A stretch of DNA of 64,000 nt, taken from Modestobacter italicus. GTDB lineage: Bacteria; Actinomycetota; Actinomycetes; Mycobacteriales; Geodermatophilaceae. Of this stretch, positions 44,252 through 53,331 are shown piece after piece. The notes under the pieces were generated by a model. The model saw only the letters and a program-made list of their open reading frames with translations, was not told the DNA's origin and ran no database searches. How positions within the stretch are numbered: the first letter of the stretch is position 1; every line of letters begins with the position of its first letter. The stretch is from contig NC_017955.1 of assembly GCF_000306785.1 (NCBI RefSeq), positions 620,001 to 684,000 on the forward strand, read 5' to 3'. Both the position numbers and the translations under genes were made by a program.

Positions 44252-46102
44252 ATGCCGTCACCCACGTCCCACCGCCGCACCGCGGCAGCCGGCGCCCTGC
44301 TGGCGCTGGGCCTGCTCGCGCCGGCGTTCACCGGCACCGCCCAGGCGGCGCCACCGCCGTCGGCGGGCGCGCAGGCCTCGATCGAGCCCGTGATCGACGC
44401 GAACTTCCCCGACCCCGACATCCTGGTCGTCGACGGCGTCTACCACGCCTACGCGACGAACAACGAGGGGCAGAACGTCCAGCACCAGACCTCGACGGAC
44501 CTGGTCCACTGGACGCCGCAGCCCGACGCCGCGCCGGTGCTCGGCGACTGGGTCGGCCCGTGCTCCTTCGCCCCGGGCGGGGCGACCGACAACTGCGTGT
44601 GGGCCCCCGAGGTCAGCGCCGTCGAGGGCGGCTACGCGCTGTACTACACCGCGCGTGACGAGAGCTCGCAGCTCCAGTGCATCGGGGTGGCGACGTCCGC
44701 CTCGCCGAACGGCCCCTTCGTGCCCGTGGGCACCGAGCCGCTGGTCTGCCCCACCGGGCAGGACGGGACGCCGGCGCTCGGTGGCGCCATCGACGCCAGC
44801 ACCTACCGCGAGGGCGGTCAGCTGTACCTGCTGTGGAAGGCCGACGGCAACTGCTGCGCGGGCAAGACGGCGATCATCTACCTCCAGCCGCTGTCGGCCG
44901 ACGGCACCACGCTCACCGGCCCGCCGACCGAGCTGATCCGCCGCGACCAGCCGTTCGAGGGCAACGTCGTCGAGGCGCCGACGCTGGTGGAGCGGAACGG
45001 CACCTACTACCTCTTCTACTCGGCGAACGACTTCGCCGGGGGCGGGTACCGCACCAACTACGCCACGTCGACCAGCCTCACCGGGCCGTACGTGAAGTCG
45101 CGCACCGAGCTGATGACCACCGACCGGTTCCAGGGCGACGTCCGGGGCCCCGGGGGTCAGGACGTCGTCACCAACCCCGACGGCAGCACCTCGATCGTCT
45201 TCCACGGCTGGGACCCGACCTACTCCTACCGCGCGATGTACGTCAGCGACCTGGACTGGTCCGCGACCGGCGTCCCGTCGGTCGCGGCGGCCTCGACCCG
45301 CTACCAGGCCGAGGACGGCGTGGTCACGAACGCGCGGGTCGTGGCCGACGACACCGCCTCCGGGCTGGCCAAGGTCGGCGGGCTGGACGCTCCGGACAGC
45401 TCGGTGACGGTGCAGGTGTACGCGGAGAAGGCCGGACCGGCGACGCTGGGCATCCGCTACGCCAACGGGTCGGTGGACGCGACCGGCCCGGTGCTGGCGA
45501 CCGACACCCTCACGGTGAACGGCCGCAGCGCCGGCACGGTGACCTTCCTGCACACCACCTGGGGCAACTGGCAGCTGCTGGAGCAGCAGGTGAAGCTGCA
45601 GAAGGGCTGGAACACGGTCACCCTGACCAAGGCCACGGCCTTCGCCGAGATCGACGCGATCGACGTGTACGCCGCCGACCACGGCCCCGCCCCGAGCGCC
45701 CCGCCGGTGGTCCCGGCGACCGCCGTCCGGTACGAGGCCGAGGACGGCGTGGTCACCCACGCCCGGGTCGTCGACGACCCCAACGCCTCGGCCGGGGCCA
45801 AGGTCGGCGGTCTGGACTTCGCCGACAGCTCCGTCACCCTGCAGGTGTTCGCGGACAAGGCCGGGCCGGCGACGCTCGGCATCCGCTTCGCCAACGGCTC
45901 GGACCGGGGCGGCTACCCGGTCGAGTCGACCGACACCGTCACGGTCAACGGCCAGGACGCCGGCGTGGTCACCTTCTGGCACACGCGCTGGGACAACTGG
46001 ACGACGGTGGAGCACCCGGTGAAGCTGCAGAAGGGCTGGAACACGGTCACCCTGACCCGCGGCACCTTCTACGCCGAGCTGGACGCGGTCGACGTGTACT
46101 GA
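44252..46102 (+). CDS. Secreted glycoside hydrolase family 43 with two C-terminal CBM domains
   Basis: 616 residues. Signal peptide to about residue 32 (ALLALGLLAPAFTGTAQA). GH43-like five-bladed propeller: catalytic base Asp in NFPDPDI (54), second Asp in GGAIDAST, acid Glu in NVVEAPT. Family targets are arabinan, xylan or galactan side chains. Two near-identical modules of about 125 residues follow (RYQAEDGVVTNARVV and RYEAEDGVVTHARVV, each ending KLQKGWNTVTLT), CBM35/CBM6-like. Divergent from the sugar-acid permease. Ends at a strong terminator. Confidence 0.9.
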   Translation: MPSPTSHRRTAAAGALLALGLLAPAFTGTAQAAPPPSAGAQASIEPVIDANFPDPDILVVDGVYHAYATNNEGQNVQHQTSTDLVHWTPQPDAAPVLGDWVGPCSFAPGGATDNCVWAPEVSAVEGGYALYYTARDESSQLQCIGVATSASPNGPFVPVGTEPLVCPTGQDGTPALGGAIDASTYREGGQLYLLWKADGNCCAGKTAIIYLQPLSADGTTLTGPPTELIRRDQPFEGNVVEAPTLVERNGTYYLFYSANDFAGGGYRTNYATSTSLTGPYVKSRTELMTTDRFQGDVRGPGGQDVVTNPDGSTSIVFHGWDPTYSYRAMYVSDLDWSATGVPSVAAASTRYQAEDGVVTNARVVADDTASGLAKVGGLDAPDSSVTVQVYAEKAGPATLGIRYANGSVDATGPVLATDTLTVNGRSAGTVTFLHTTWGNWQLLEQQVKLQKGWNTVTLTKATAFAEIDAIDVYAADHGPAPSAPPVVPATAVRYEAEDGVVTHARVVDDPNASAGAKVGGLDFADSSVTLQVFADKAGPATLGIRFANGSDRGGYPVESTDTVTVNGQDAGVVTFWHTRWDNWTTVEHPVKLQKGWNTVTLTRGTFYAELDAVDVY

Positions 46103-46113
46103 CCGCGGCAGCC

Positions 46114-46160
46114 ACGACGGGCCCTCGGCCGGGGAGCACCCCCGGCCGGGGGTCCGTCGT
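46114..46160 (+). terminator. Long hairpin terminator after GH43
   Basis: ACGACGG...CGGCCGGGG and CCCCGGCCGGGGG...CCGTCGT form a stem of about 21 bp (one mismatch, one wobble) around AGCAC. Lies 11 bp after the stop and well before the FKBP gene. Confidence 0.8.
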
Positions 46161-46242
46161 GCTCTCGGGGCCTGTGGTGTGCTGGGTGCTCCCCAGCGCC
46201 CCGACGCGAGCCCCCGTGCTCGGCCAGGAGAGACCCGCCCCG

Positions 46243-46785
46243 ATGAACCGCCGCACCGCCCCGCGCCTGCTGCTCACCCTCGCCGTCGCCGTCTCGCTGA
46301 CCGCGTGCGGCGGGGACGACGAGGGCTCCTCCGCCGCCTCGGGTGGGACGTCCTCGTCGTGCGAGAGCCGGCCGCCGACGACGGAGGCCCCGGCCGGGGT
46401 CTCGGCCGACCTCGCGGTGAAGCCGGAGGCGCCCTGCTACGACGCCGCGCCCCCGGCCGACCTGGTGGTCAGCGACGTGGTGGTCGGCACCGGCGCGGAG
46501 GCCGTCGCGGGCAGCACCGCCACGATGAAGTACGTCGGCGCGTTCTACGAGACCGGCGAGGAGTTCGACTCCTCCTGGAGCCGCGGGGCGGACGAGACCT
46601 TCCCGGTCACCGTCGGCGCCGGGCAGGTCATCGAGGGCTTCGACCAGGCGGTCGAGGGGATGCAGGTGGGCGGCCGGCGGATGGTCGTCATCCCCAGCGA
46701 CCTCGGGTACGGCCCGAACGGCTCCGGGCCCATCCCCGGGGACGCGACGCTGGTCTTCATCATCGACTGCGTCGGCGTCGCCTGA
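46243..46785 (+). CDS. FKBP-type peptidyl-prolyl isomerase lipoprotein
   Basis: 180 residues. Lipoprotein signal with lipobox LTAC (Cys22), then a Ser/Thr/Glu-rich linker. FKBP domain at about 75-180: GAFYETGEEFDSSWSRG, FPVTVGAGQVIEGFDQAVEGMQVGGRRMVVIPSDLGYGPNG, TLVFIIDCV. Anchored outside the cell, where it helps folding of secreted proteins. Has its own Shine-Dalgarno (CCAGGAGAG). Confidence 0.93.
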   Translation: MNRRTAPRLLLTLAVAVSLTACGGDDEGSSAASGGTSSSCESRPPTTEAPAGVSADLAVKPEAPCYDAAPPADLVVSDVVVGTGAEAVAGSTATMKYVGAFYETGEEFDSSWSRGADETFPVTVGAGQVIEGFDQAVEGMQVGGRRMVVIPSDLGYGPNGSGPIPGDATLVFIIDCVGVA

Positions 46786-46794
46786 CCCGCGGCG

Positions 46795-47991
46795 TCAGAG
46801 CAATCGGGCGCGGCCGGCCTGCACCCCCGCGACGGCCTGGACGACCAGCACGCCGAGCAGCACGACCAGCGGCGCGGTCCAGCTGCCGGTCGCGTCGTGC
46901 AGGGCACCGAGCAGGATCGGACCCGCAGCGGCCAGGGCGTACCCGACCGACTGGGCCATCCCGGACAGGGCCGCGGCCTGGTGGTGGTCGCGGGTCCGCA
47001 GCCCGAACAGCGACAGGGCGAGGACGATGCACGCCCCACCGCCGGCGCCGGCGACGACGATCCACAGCAGGGAGGCCCCGGGCAGGGCCAGCTGGCCGGC
47101 GATCGCGGTGGCGAACAGCCCGGTCGCACCCAGGAGGAGCCACCGCTGGTCGGGGAAGCGGGGGATCAGCCGCGCCGTCGCCAGGTTGCTGAGCAGCCCG
47201 GCGACCTGCATGGCGAACAGGTGCCAGCCCGCCGCGGCGGCGGAGACGCCGTGGGCCCGTTCCACCGAGGGCCACCAGGTGATCAGCGTGTAGTAGATCG
47301 TCGACTGCATGCCCATGAAGACGGTGACCTGCCAGCCCAGGGCGCTGCCCCACGGTGACCGGTGCCGGACCGCGGCCGACGTCGCCGCTGGCGGGACGGT
47401 GCGGCGGCGCAGCTGGGGGAGGAAGACGGCCAGCGCGATCAGCCCGAGCCCGGCCCAGATGCCGAGCGCGAGCCGCCAGCCGTGCTGGGTGGTGCCGGCC
47501 AGGGGGACGGCGAACCCGGACGCCAGCGCCGCGGCGGCGCCCTGGACCGAGGAGTAGAGACCGGTGACCTGGCCGATCCGGTCCGGGTACTCCCGCTTGA
47601 CCAGGGACGGCAGCAGCACGTTGATCACCGCGATGGCGATGCCGAGGAAGGCGGTGCCCACCCACAGCGCGGGGGTCGAGGGCAGCGAGCGGACCACCGT
47701 CGCCACCGCCAGGACGGCGAGCGCCGCACCCAGCGCCCGTTCGGTGCCGATCCGGCGGGCGAGGGCCGGTGCGACGGGGGAGACGACCGCGAAGGCGACG
47801 AGCGGGAGGCTGATCAGCACCGACGCGGTCGCACCGCCGATGTCCAGGTCGGTGCGGACGTCCTCGATGACCGGGCCGACCGAGGTGATCGCAGCCCGGA
47901 GGTTGGCCGCGATGAGCAGGATGCCGGCCAGCAGCAACCCGGAGCGGGGGGCCGCACCGACCCGGACACCGGTCGCCGTACCGCTCGCCAT
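46795..47991 (-). CDS. MFS transporter (CynX/NimT type)
   Basis: 398 residues, twelve membrane helices. GILLIAANLRAAITSVGPVIEDVRTDL at the start and ALARRIGTERALG motif-A region are typical of the CynX/NimT (cyanate/nitroimidazole) branch. Substrate unknown. The ATG at 47991 has AGGAG 7 nt upstream; the frame is open for 17 further codons. Divergent from the cobN riboswitch. Confidence 0.88.
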   Translation of the reverse strand: MASGTATGVRVGAAPRSGLLLAGILLIAANLRAAITSVGPVIEDVRTDLDIGGATASVLISLPLVAFAVVSPVAPALARRIGTERALGAALAVLAVATVVRSLPSTPALWVGTAFLGIAIAVINVLLPSLVKREYPDRIGQVTGLYSSVQGAAAALASGFAVPLAGTTQHGWRLALGIWAGLGLIALAVFLPQLRRRTVPPAATSAAVRHRSPWGSALGWQVTVFMGMQSTIYYTLITWWPSVERAHGVSAAAAGWHLFAMQVAGLLSNLATARLIPRFPDQRWLLLGATGLFATAIAGQLALPGASLLWIVVAGAGGGACIVLALSLFGLRTRDHHQAAALSGMAQSVGYALAAAGPILLGALHDATGSWTAPLVVLLGVLVVQAVAGVQAGRARLL

Positions 47992-48090
47992 GGGGGGTCT
48001 CCTCGTCGTCGAGGCGGGCTGCCGACGGGTTTCGCTGGGCAACCGAGCCGCGGGTCACGGTAACCGGCGGCTGCCCGGGGGTCCGCCGGG

Positions 48091-48200
48091 TAGCGTCTGG
48101 GTCACCCACGGCAGTGCAGCAGGGAAGCCGGTGCGAGCCCGGCGCGGTCCCGCCACTGTGACCCCACCTCGGGGGAGCCAGACACCTCGGCTGCCGTGAC
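48091..48200 (+). ncRNA. Cobalamin riboswitch upstream of cobN
   Basis: -10-like TAGCGT at 48091-48096, then an aptamer with core GGGAAGCCGGTGCGAGCCC and GCGCGGTCCCGCCACTGT. The B12-box-like AGCCAGACACCTCGGCTGCC lies at 48176-48195. The Shine-Dalgarno GAGGGAGG follows about 25 nt later, so control is probably at translation. With the riboswitch at 14825 it ties both chelatase components to adenosylcobalamin. Confidence 0.94.
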
Positions 48201-48238
48201 CGACGACCCGGGGCGCGGACCCCGAGGGAGGCACGGCC

Positions 48239-51200
48239 TTGAGCTCTCGCACCTACACCCTGCTGTCGACGTCGGACACCGACCTGCTGTCGGCCCGGTC
48301 CTGCCCGGCCGACTGGCGGCTGGGCAACCCGACCCGGCTCGGCGCGGCCGGGATGGTCGAGCTCGCCATCGGCAGCGACCTCGTCGTGGTCCGGATCCTC
48401 GGGGTGCGGCGGCAGTACGAGGAGATGCTGGCCCCGCTGCTGGCCGGGCCGGCGCCGGTCGTCGTCCTCGGCGGGGAGACCGTGCCCGACGCCGAGCTGA
48501 TGGAGCTGTCCACCGTCCCGATGGGCGTGGCCACCGAGGCGCACGGCTACCTCGCGCAGGGTGGCCCGGACAACCTGGCGCAGCTGCACCGCTTCCTCGG
48601 CGACACCGTGCTGCTCGAGGGCGAGGGCTTCGAGCCGCCGTCCGTGGCACCGGAGTGGGGGGTCCTGGAGCGGGAGAGCCGGGGGACCGGTCCGACCGTC
48701 GCCGTCCTGTACTACCGGGCGCACCACCTGTCCGGGAACACCGCCTTCGTCGAGGCGCTGTGCACGGCCATCGAGGACGCCGGCGGCCGCGCGCTGCCGG
48801 TGTTCACCGCCTCGCTGCGCACCGTCGAGCCGGGCCTGGTCGACGTCCTGCGCACCGCCGACGCCCTCGTCGTCACCGTGCTCGCCGCCGGCGGGTCGCG
48901 GCCGGCCACCGCGCAGGCCGGCGGGGACGACGGCGCCTGGGACGTCGGCGAGCTGGCGAAGCTGGACGTCCCGGTGGTGCAGGGGCTGTGCCTGACCTCG
49001 AGCCGGGCCGACTGGGCGGCCAGCGACGACGGGCTCTCCCCGCTGGACGTGGGCAACCAGGTCGCCATCCCCGAGTTCGACGGCCGGCTGATCAGCGTGC
49101 CGTTCTCCTTCAAGGAGACCGACGCCGACGGGCTGACCTCCTACGTCGCCGACCCCGAGCGGGCCGCCCGGGTCGCCGGCACCGCGGTCGCGCACGCCCG
49201 GCTGCGGCACACCCCGCCCGGCGAGCGCCGGATCGTGGTGATGCTGAGCGCCTACCCGACCAAGCACGCCCGGATCGGCAACGCGGTCGGCCTGGACACC
49301 CCGGCGTCCGTCGTCCGGCTGCTGGCCGCGATGCAGGGTCAGGGGTACGACATCGGCCCGTTCGACGGCCCGGACGCGCTGCCCGGCGTCGCAGACCTGG
49401 ACGGCGACGCGCTGGTGCACGCGCTCATCGCCGCGGGCGGGCAGGACGAGAACTGGCTCACCGAGGAGCAGCTGAGCGGCAACCCGGTGCGGATCTCCGC
49501 CGCCGAGTACCAGCGGCACTTCGACACCCTGCCTGCCGAGCTGCGCGCGGCGATGGAGGAGCACTGGGGCCCCGCCCCCGGGTCGCTGTTCGTCGATGAC
49601 GGGCACGTCGTCTTCGCCGCGCTGCGGGCCGGCAACGTCGTGGTGATGGTCCAGCCGCCGCGCGGCTTCGGGGAGAACCCGATCGCGATCTACCACGACC
49701 CGGACCTGCCGCCCTCGCACCACTACCTGGCCGCGTACTGGTGGCTCCGGTCGGTGTTCGGCGCGCACGCGATGGTGCACGTCGGCAAGCACGGCAACCT
49801 CGAGTGGCTGCCCGGCAAGACCGTCGGGATGTCAGCGGCCTGCGGGCCGGACGCCGCGCTCGGCGACCTGCCGCTGGTCTACCCGTTCCTGGTCAACGAC
49901 CCGGGTGAGGGCACCCAGGCCAAGCGCCGGGCGCACGCCACCCTGGTCGACCACATGGTCCCGCCGATGGCCCGGGCCGACTCCTACGGCGACATCGCCC
50001 GGCTGGAGCAGCTGCTCGACGAGCACGCCAACATCGCCGCGATGGACCCGGGCAAGCTGCCCGCCGTCCGGCAGCAGATCTGGACGCTGCTGCAGGCCGC
50101 CAAGCTCGACCACGACCTGGGCCTGGCCGAGCGGCCGGAGGACGACCACTTCGACGAGATGATCCTGCACGTCGACGGCTGGCTGTGCGAGATCAAGGAC
50201 TCCCAGATCCGCGACGGCCTGCACGTGCTGGGCACCCCGCCCTCCGGGCAGGACCGGGTCGACCTGGTGCTGGCGATGCTGCGGGCGCGGCAGATCTGGG
50301 GCGGGGCGGTGGCGCTGCCCGGCCTGCGCCAGGCCCTCGGGCTGACCGAGGACGGCACGGCCGGGCTGCACGAGACCGACCGGGTCGAGGCGCTCGCCGA
50401 GGCGCTGGTCGCCGGCATGGAGGAGCGCGGCTGGACCGCAGCGGCCATCGCCGACGTGGTCACCGGCGTCCTGGGGACGACGGACGACCAGGTCACGGAG
50501 GTGCTCCGGTTCGCCGTCGACGAGGTCGTGCCGCGGCTGGAGCGCACCACCGACGAGCTGGACATGACGCTGCACGCCCTCGAGGGCGGTTACGTGCCGG
50601 CCGGGCCCTCGGGCTCGCCGCTGCGCGGGCTGGTCAACGTGCTGCCGACCGGCCGGAACTTCTACTCCGTCGACCCGCGGGCGATCCCGTCACGGCTGGC
50701 CTGGGAGACCGGGTCGGCGATGGCCGAGTCGCTGGTCGAGCGCTACCAGGCCGACCACGACGGGCAGTTCCCGCGCTCGGTGGGGCTGTCGGTGTGGGGG
50801 ACCTCGGCGATGCGGACCTCCGGCGACGACGTGGCCGAGGTGCTGGCGCTGCTCGGCGTCCGGCCGGTCTGGGACGACGCCTCCCGGCGGGTCACCGGCC
50901 TGGAGCCGATCGACCTGGACGAGCTGGGCCGGCCGCGGATCGACGTCACGGTGCGGATCAGCGGCTTCTTCCGGGACGCCTTCCCGCACGTGGTGACCAT
51001 GCTCGACGACGCGGTCACCCTGGTGGCGGGGCTCTCCGAGGCCCCGGAGCAGAACTACGTGCGCGACCACGTCGAGGCCGATCTCGCCGCGCACGGCGAC
51101 CGGCGGCGGGCGACCACCCGGGTGTTCGGCTCCAAGCCGGGTGCCTACGGGGCCGGGCTGCTCTCGCTCATCGACTCCCGGGACTGGCGCGGTGACGCCG

Positions 51201-51862
51201 ACCTGGCCGAGGTCTACGCGGTGTGGGGCGGCTACGCCTACGGCCGCGACCTGGACGGCGTGAACGCCCGGCCGGACATGGAGGCCGCCTACAAGCGGAT
51301 CGCAGTGGCCGCAAAGAACGTCGACACCCGCGAGCACGACATCGCCGACTCCGACGACTACTTCCAGTACCACGGCGGGATGGTGGCCACCGTCCGCGCG
51401 CTGACCGGCAGCTCACCGGAGGCCTACATCGGCGACTCCACCCGGCCCGAGCAGGTGAGGACCCGGTCGCTGGTCGAGGAGACCTCCCGGGTGTTCCGCG
51501 CCCGGGTGGTCAACCCCAAGTGGCTGGCCGCCATGCGCCGGCACGGCTACAAGGGCGCCTTCGAGCTGGCCGCGACCGTCGACTACCTGTTCGGCTACGA
51601 CGCCACCACCGGCGTGGTCGCCGACTGGATGTACGAGAAGCTCGCGCAGACCTACGTGCTCGACCCCGAGAACCGGGAGTTCATGGAGAAGTCGAACCCC
51701 TGGGCGCTGCACGGCATCGCCGAGCGGCTGCTGGAGGCCGTCGACCGCAAGATGTGGGCCGAGCCGGACCCGGCGCTGCTCGCCGAGCTGCAGCAGGCCT
51801 ACCTCGACACCGAGGGCGACCTGGAGGGCGGCGACACCCCCGCGCGATCGGTCGTCCGATGA
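48239..51862 (+). CDS. cobN: Cobaltochelatase CobN subunit
   Basis: 1207 residues, TTG start after GAGGGAGG. The large tetrapyrrole-binding subunit (CobN/BchH/ChlH family) that inserts Co(II) into hydrogenobyrinic acid a,c-diamide. Family blocks: HVGKHGNLEWLPGKTVGMSAACGPDAALGDLPLVYPF, GRNFYSVDPRAIPS, SVGLSVWGTSAMRTSGDD, RISGFFRDAFPHVVTMLDDAV, FGSKPGAYGAGL, DSDDYFQYHGGMVATV. Works with an ATPase, here the ChlID fusion at 12712. Monocistronic under its own riboswitch. Confidence 0.97.
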   Translation: MSSRTYTLLSTSDTDLLSARSCPADWRLGNPTRLGAAGMVELAIGSDLVVVRILGVRRQYEEMLAPLLAGPAPVVVLGGETVPDAELMELSTVPMGVATEAHGYLAQGGPDNLAQLHRFLGDTVLLEGEGFEPPSVAPEWGVLERESRGTGPTVAVLYYRAHHLSGNTAFVEALCTAIEDAGGRALPVFTASLRTVEPGLVDVLRTADALVVTVLAAGGSRPATAQAGGDDGAWDVGELAKLDVPVVQGLCLTSSRADWAASDDGLSPLDVGNQVAIPEFDGRLISVPFSFKETDADGLTSYVADPERAARVAGTAVAHARLRHTPPGERRIVVMLSAYPTKHARIGNAVGLDTPASVVRLLAAMQGQGYDIGPFDGPDALPGVADLDGDALVHALIAAGGQDENWLTEEQLSGNPVRISAAEYQRHFDTLPAELRAAMEEHWGPAPGSLFVDDGHVVFAALRAGNVVVMVQPPRGFGENPIAIYHDPDLPPSHHYLAAYWWLRSVFGAHAMVHVGKHGNLEWLPGKTVGMSAACGPDAALGDLPLVYPFLVNDPGEGTQAKRRAHATLVDHMVPPMARADSYGDIARLEQLLDEHANIAAMDPGKLPAVRQQIWTLLQAAKLDHDLGLAERPEDDHFDEMILHVDGWLCEIKDSQIRDGLHVLGTPPSGQDRVDLVLAMLRARQIWGGAVALPGLRQALGLTEDGTAGLHETDRVEALAEALVAGMEERGWTAAAIADVVTGVLGTTDDQVTEVLRFAVDEVVPRLERTTDELDMTLHALEGGYVPAGPSGSPLRGLVNVLPTGRNFYSVDPRAIPSRLAWETGSAMAESLVERYQADHDGQFPRSVGLSVWGTSAMRTSGDDVAEVLALLGVRPVWDDASRRVTGLEPIDLDELGRPRIDVTVRISGFFRDAFPHVVTMLDDAVTLVAGLSEAPEQNYVRDHVEADLAAHGDRRRATTRVFGSKPGAYGAGLLSLIDSRDWRGDADLAEVYAVWGGYAYGRDLDGVNARPDMEAAYKRIAVAAKNVDTREHDIADSDDYFQYHGGMVATVRALTGSSPEAYIGDSTRPEQVRTRSLVEETSRVFRARVVNPKWLAAMRRHGYKGAFELAATVDYLFGYDATTGVVADWMYEKLAQTYVLDPENREFMEKSNPWALHGIAERLLEAVDRKMWAEPDPALLAELQQAYLDTEGDLEGGDTPARSVVR

Positions 51863-51892
51863 GTTCCCCGCCGTGCTGCGGTCTGGTGCTGC

Positions 51893-52972
51893 ATGGCGAC
51901 GACCCTGCTGGCGATCGGCACCCGCAAGGGGCTCTGGCTCGCGACGAGTGAGGACCGGCGCAGCTGGTCGCTGTCCTCCCCGCACTTCCTGATGACCGAG
52001 GTGCCCAGCGTGGGCATCGACGTCCGCGGCGGGCGCACCCGGCTGATGATCGGCGTGCGCTCGGAGCACTTCGGGCCGACGGTCGTGCACTCCGACGACC
52101 TCGGCGTCAGCTGGGACGAGCCCGCCGACGGCGCGATCAGCTTCCCGGCCGACACCGGCGCGGCGGTGGAGCGCATCTGGCAGCTGCAGCCGGACTCCGC
52201 CGACCGGCCGGGCGTCGTCTGGGCCGGCTGCGAGCCGATCTCGGTGTGGCGCTCCGACGACGGCGGCGACTCCTTCGCGCTCTGCCGGGGCCTGTGGGAC
52301 CACCCGCACCGGTCGGAGTGGGGCGCGGGCTACGGCGGGGCGGCGGCGCACTCCGTCCTCCCCGGGCCCGACGGCACGGTGCACGTCGCGATGAGCACCG
52401 GCGGGGTCTACCGGACGCGGGACGCCGGCGCCTCGTGGCAGCCGCGCAACGCAGGGATCAGCGCGTACTTCATGCCCGGGCCGGCGCCGGAGTTCGGGCA
52501 GTGCGTGCACAAGATCGCCCGGGACGCCGTCGACCCGCGGCGGCTGTACGCGCAGAACCACCACGGCGTCTACCGCTCCGACGACGACGGCGACTCGTGG
52601 ACCTCGATCGCCGACGGGCTGCCCTCGGACTTCGGCTTCGTGATGCTGGCGCACCCCCGCCGAGGTGGGACGGTCTGGGTGGTGCCGCTGGTCGCCGACG
52701 GCGAGCGGATCCCGCCCGGCGGTGAGCTCGCGGTGCACCGCAGCGACGACGCCGGGTCGAGCTGGCGCCGGCTGACCGACGGGCTGCCGGCGCACGAGTA
52801 CAACGCGGTGCTGCGCGACGCCGCCTGCGTCGACGCCGGTGACCCGGTCGGCGTGTACGTCGGCACCCGCGGCGGCGAGGTCTACGCCAGCGCCGACGAG
52901 GGGGAGACCTTCACGACCGTCGCCTCCCACCTGCCCGACGTGCTCTGCGTGCGGGCGGCGGTGCTGCCGTGA
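51893..52972 (+). CDS. BNR/WD40-like repeat protein (sialidase-type propeller)
   Basis: 359 residues without signal peptide. Repeated Asp-box-like motifs: SDDLGVSWDE, SDDGGDSFAL, TRDAGASWQP, SDDDGDSWTS, SDDAGSSWRR, SADEGETFTT. These indicate a cytoplasmic beta-propeller of the BNR/exo-alpha-sialidase superfamily; no evidence for sialidase activity. Its stop overlaps the GTG of a MoaD-like gene, so the two products are probably used together. Confidence 0.87.
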   Translation: MATTLLAIGTRKGLWLATSEDRRSWSLSSPHFLMTEVPSVGIDVRGGRTRLMIGVRSEHFGPTVVHSDDLGVSWDEPADGAISFPADTGAAVERIWQLQPDSADRPGVVWAGCEPISVWRSDDGGDSFALCRGLWDHPHRSEWGAGYGGAAAHSVLPGPDGTVHVAMSTGGVYRTRDAGASWQPRNAGISAYFMPGPAPEFGQCVHKIARDAVDPRRLYAQNHHGVYRSDDDGDSWTSIADGLPSDFGFVMLAHPRRGGTVWVVPLVADGERIPPGGELAVHRSDDAGSSWRRLTDGLPAHEYNAVLRDAACVDAGDPVGVYVGTRGGEVYASADEGETFTTVASHLPDVLCVRAAVLP

Positions 52973-53253
52973 CCGTCCAGGTGCTGCTCCCGCGGCTGCT
53001 GGCCGAGTGCGCCGGCGGCCGGACGTCGATGGCGCTGGACGCGCCGGCGCCGGCGACCGTCGGCGCGCTGCTGGACCTGCTCGCCGCCGAGCACCCGGTG
53101 CTCGGCCGCCGGGTCCGGGACGAGACCGGGGCGCTGCGCCGGCACGTCAACGTCTACGTCGACGGGGAGGAGGTCCGGCGGCTGTCCGGACTGGGCACCC
53201 CGGTGCCGGCCGACGCCGAGGTGATGGTGGTGCAGTCCGTCGCCGGTGGCTGA
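52969..53253 (+). CDS. MoaD/ThiS-family sulfur-carrier-like protein
   Basis: 94 residues, beta-grasp fold: VTVQVLLPRLLAECAGG, VGALLDLLAAEHPVLGRRVRDETGALRRHVNVYVDGEEV, and the C-terminal Gly-Gly that becomes a thiocarboxylate or conjugate in this family. No moaE or thiG is nearby. The start overlaps the BNR-propeller gene (GTGA at 52969-52972). Confidence 0.9.
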   Translation: MTVQVLLPRLLAECAGGRTSMALDAPAPATVGALLDLLAAEHPVLGRRVRDETGALRRHVNVYVDGEEVRRLSGLGTPVPADAEVMVVQSVAGG

Positions 53254-53331
53254 GCGCGACGGCGCGCCGTGCCTGCGCGCGCCGAGCCCGTCCGGCGGGC
53301 TGGCGGTCGCGCCGGGGAGGACGGTGACGGG

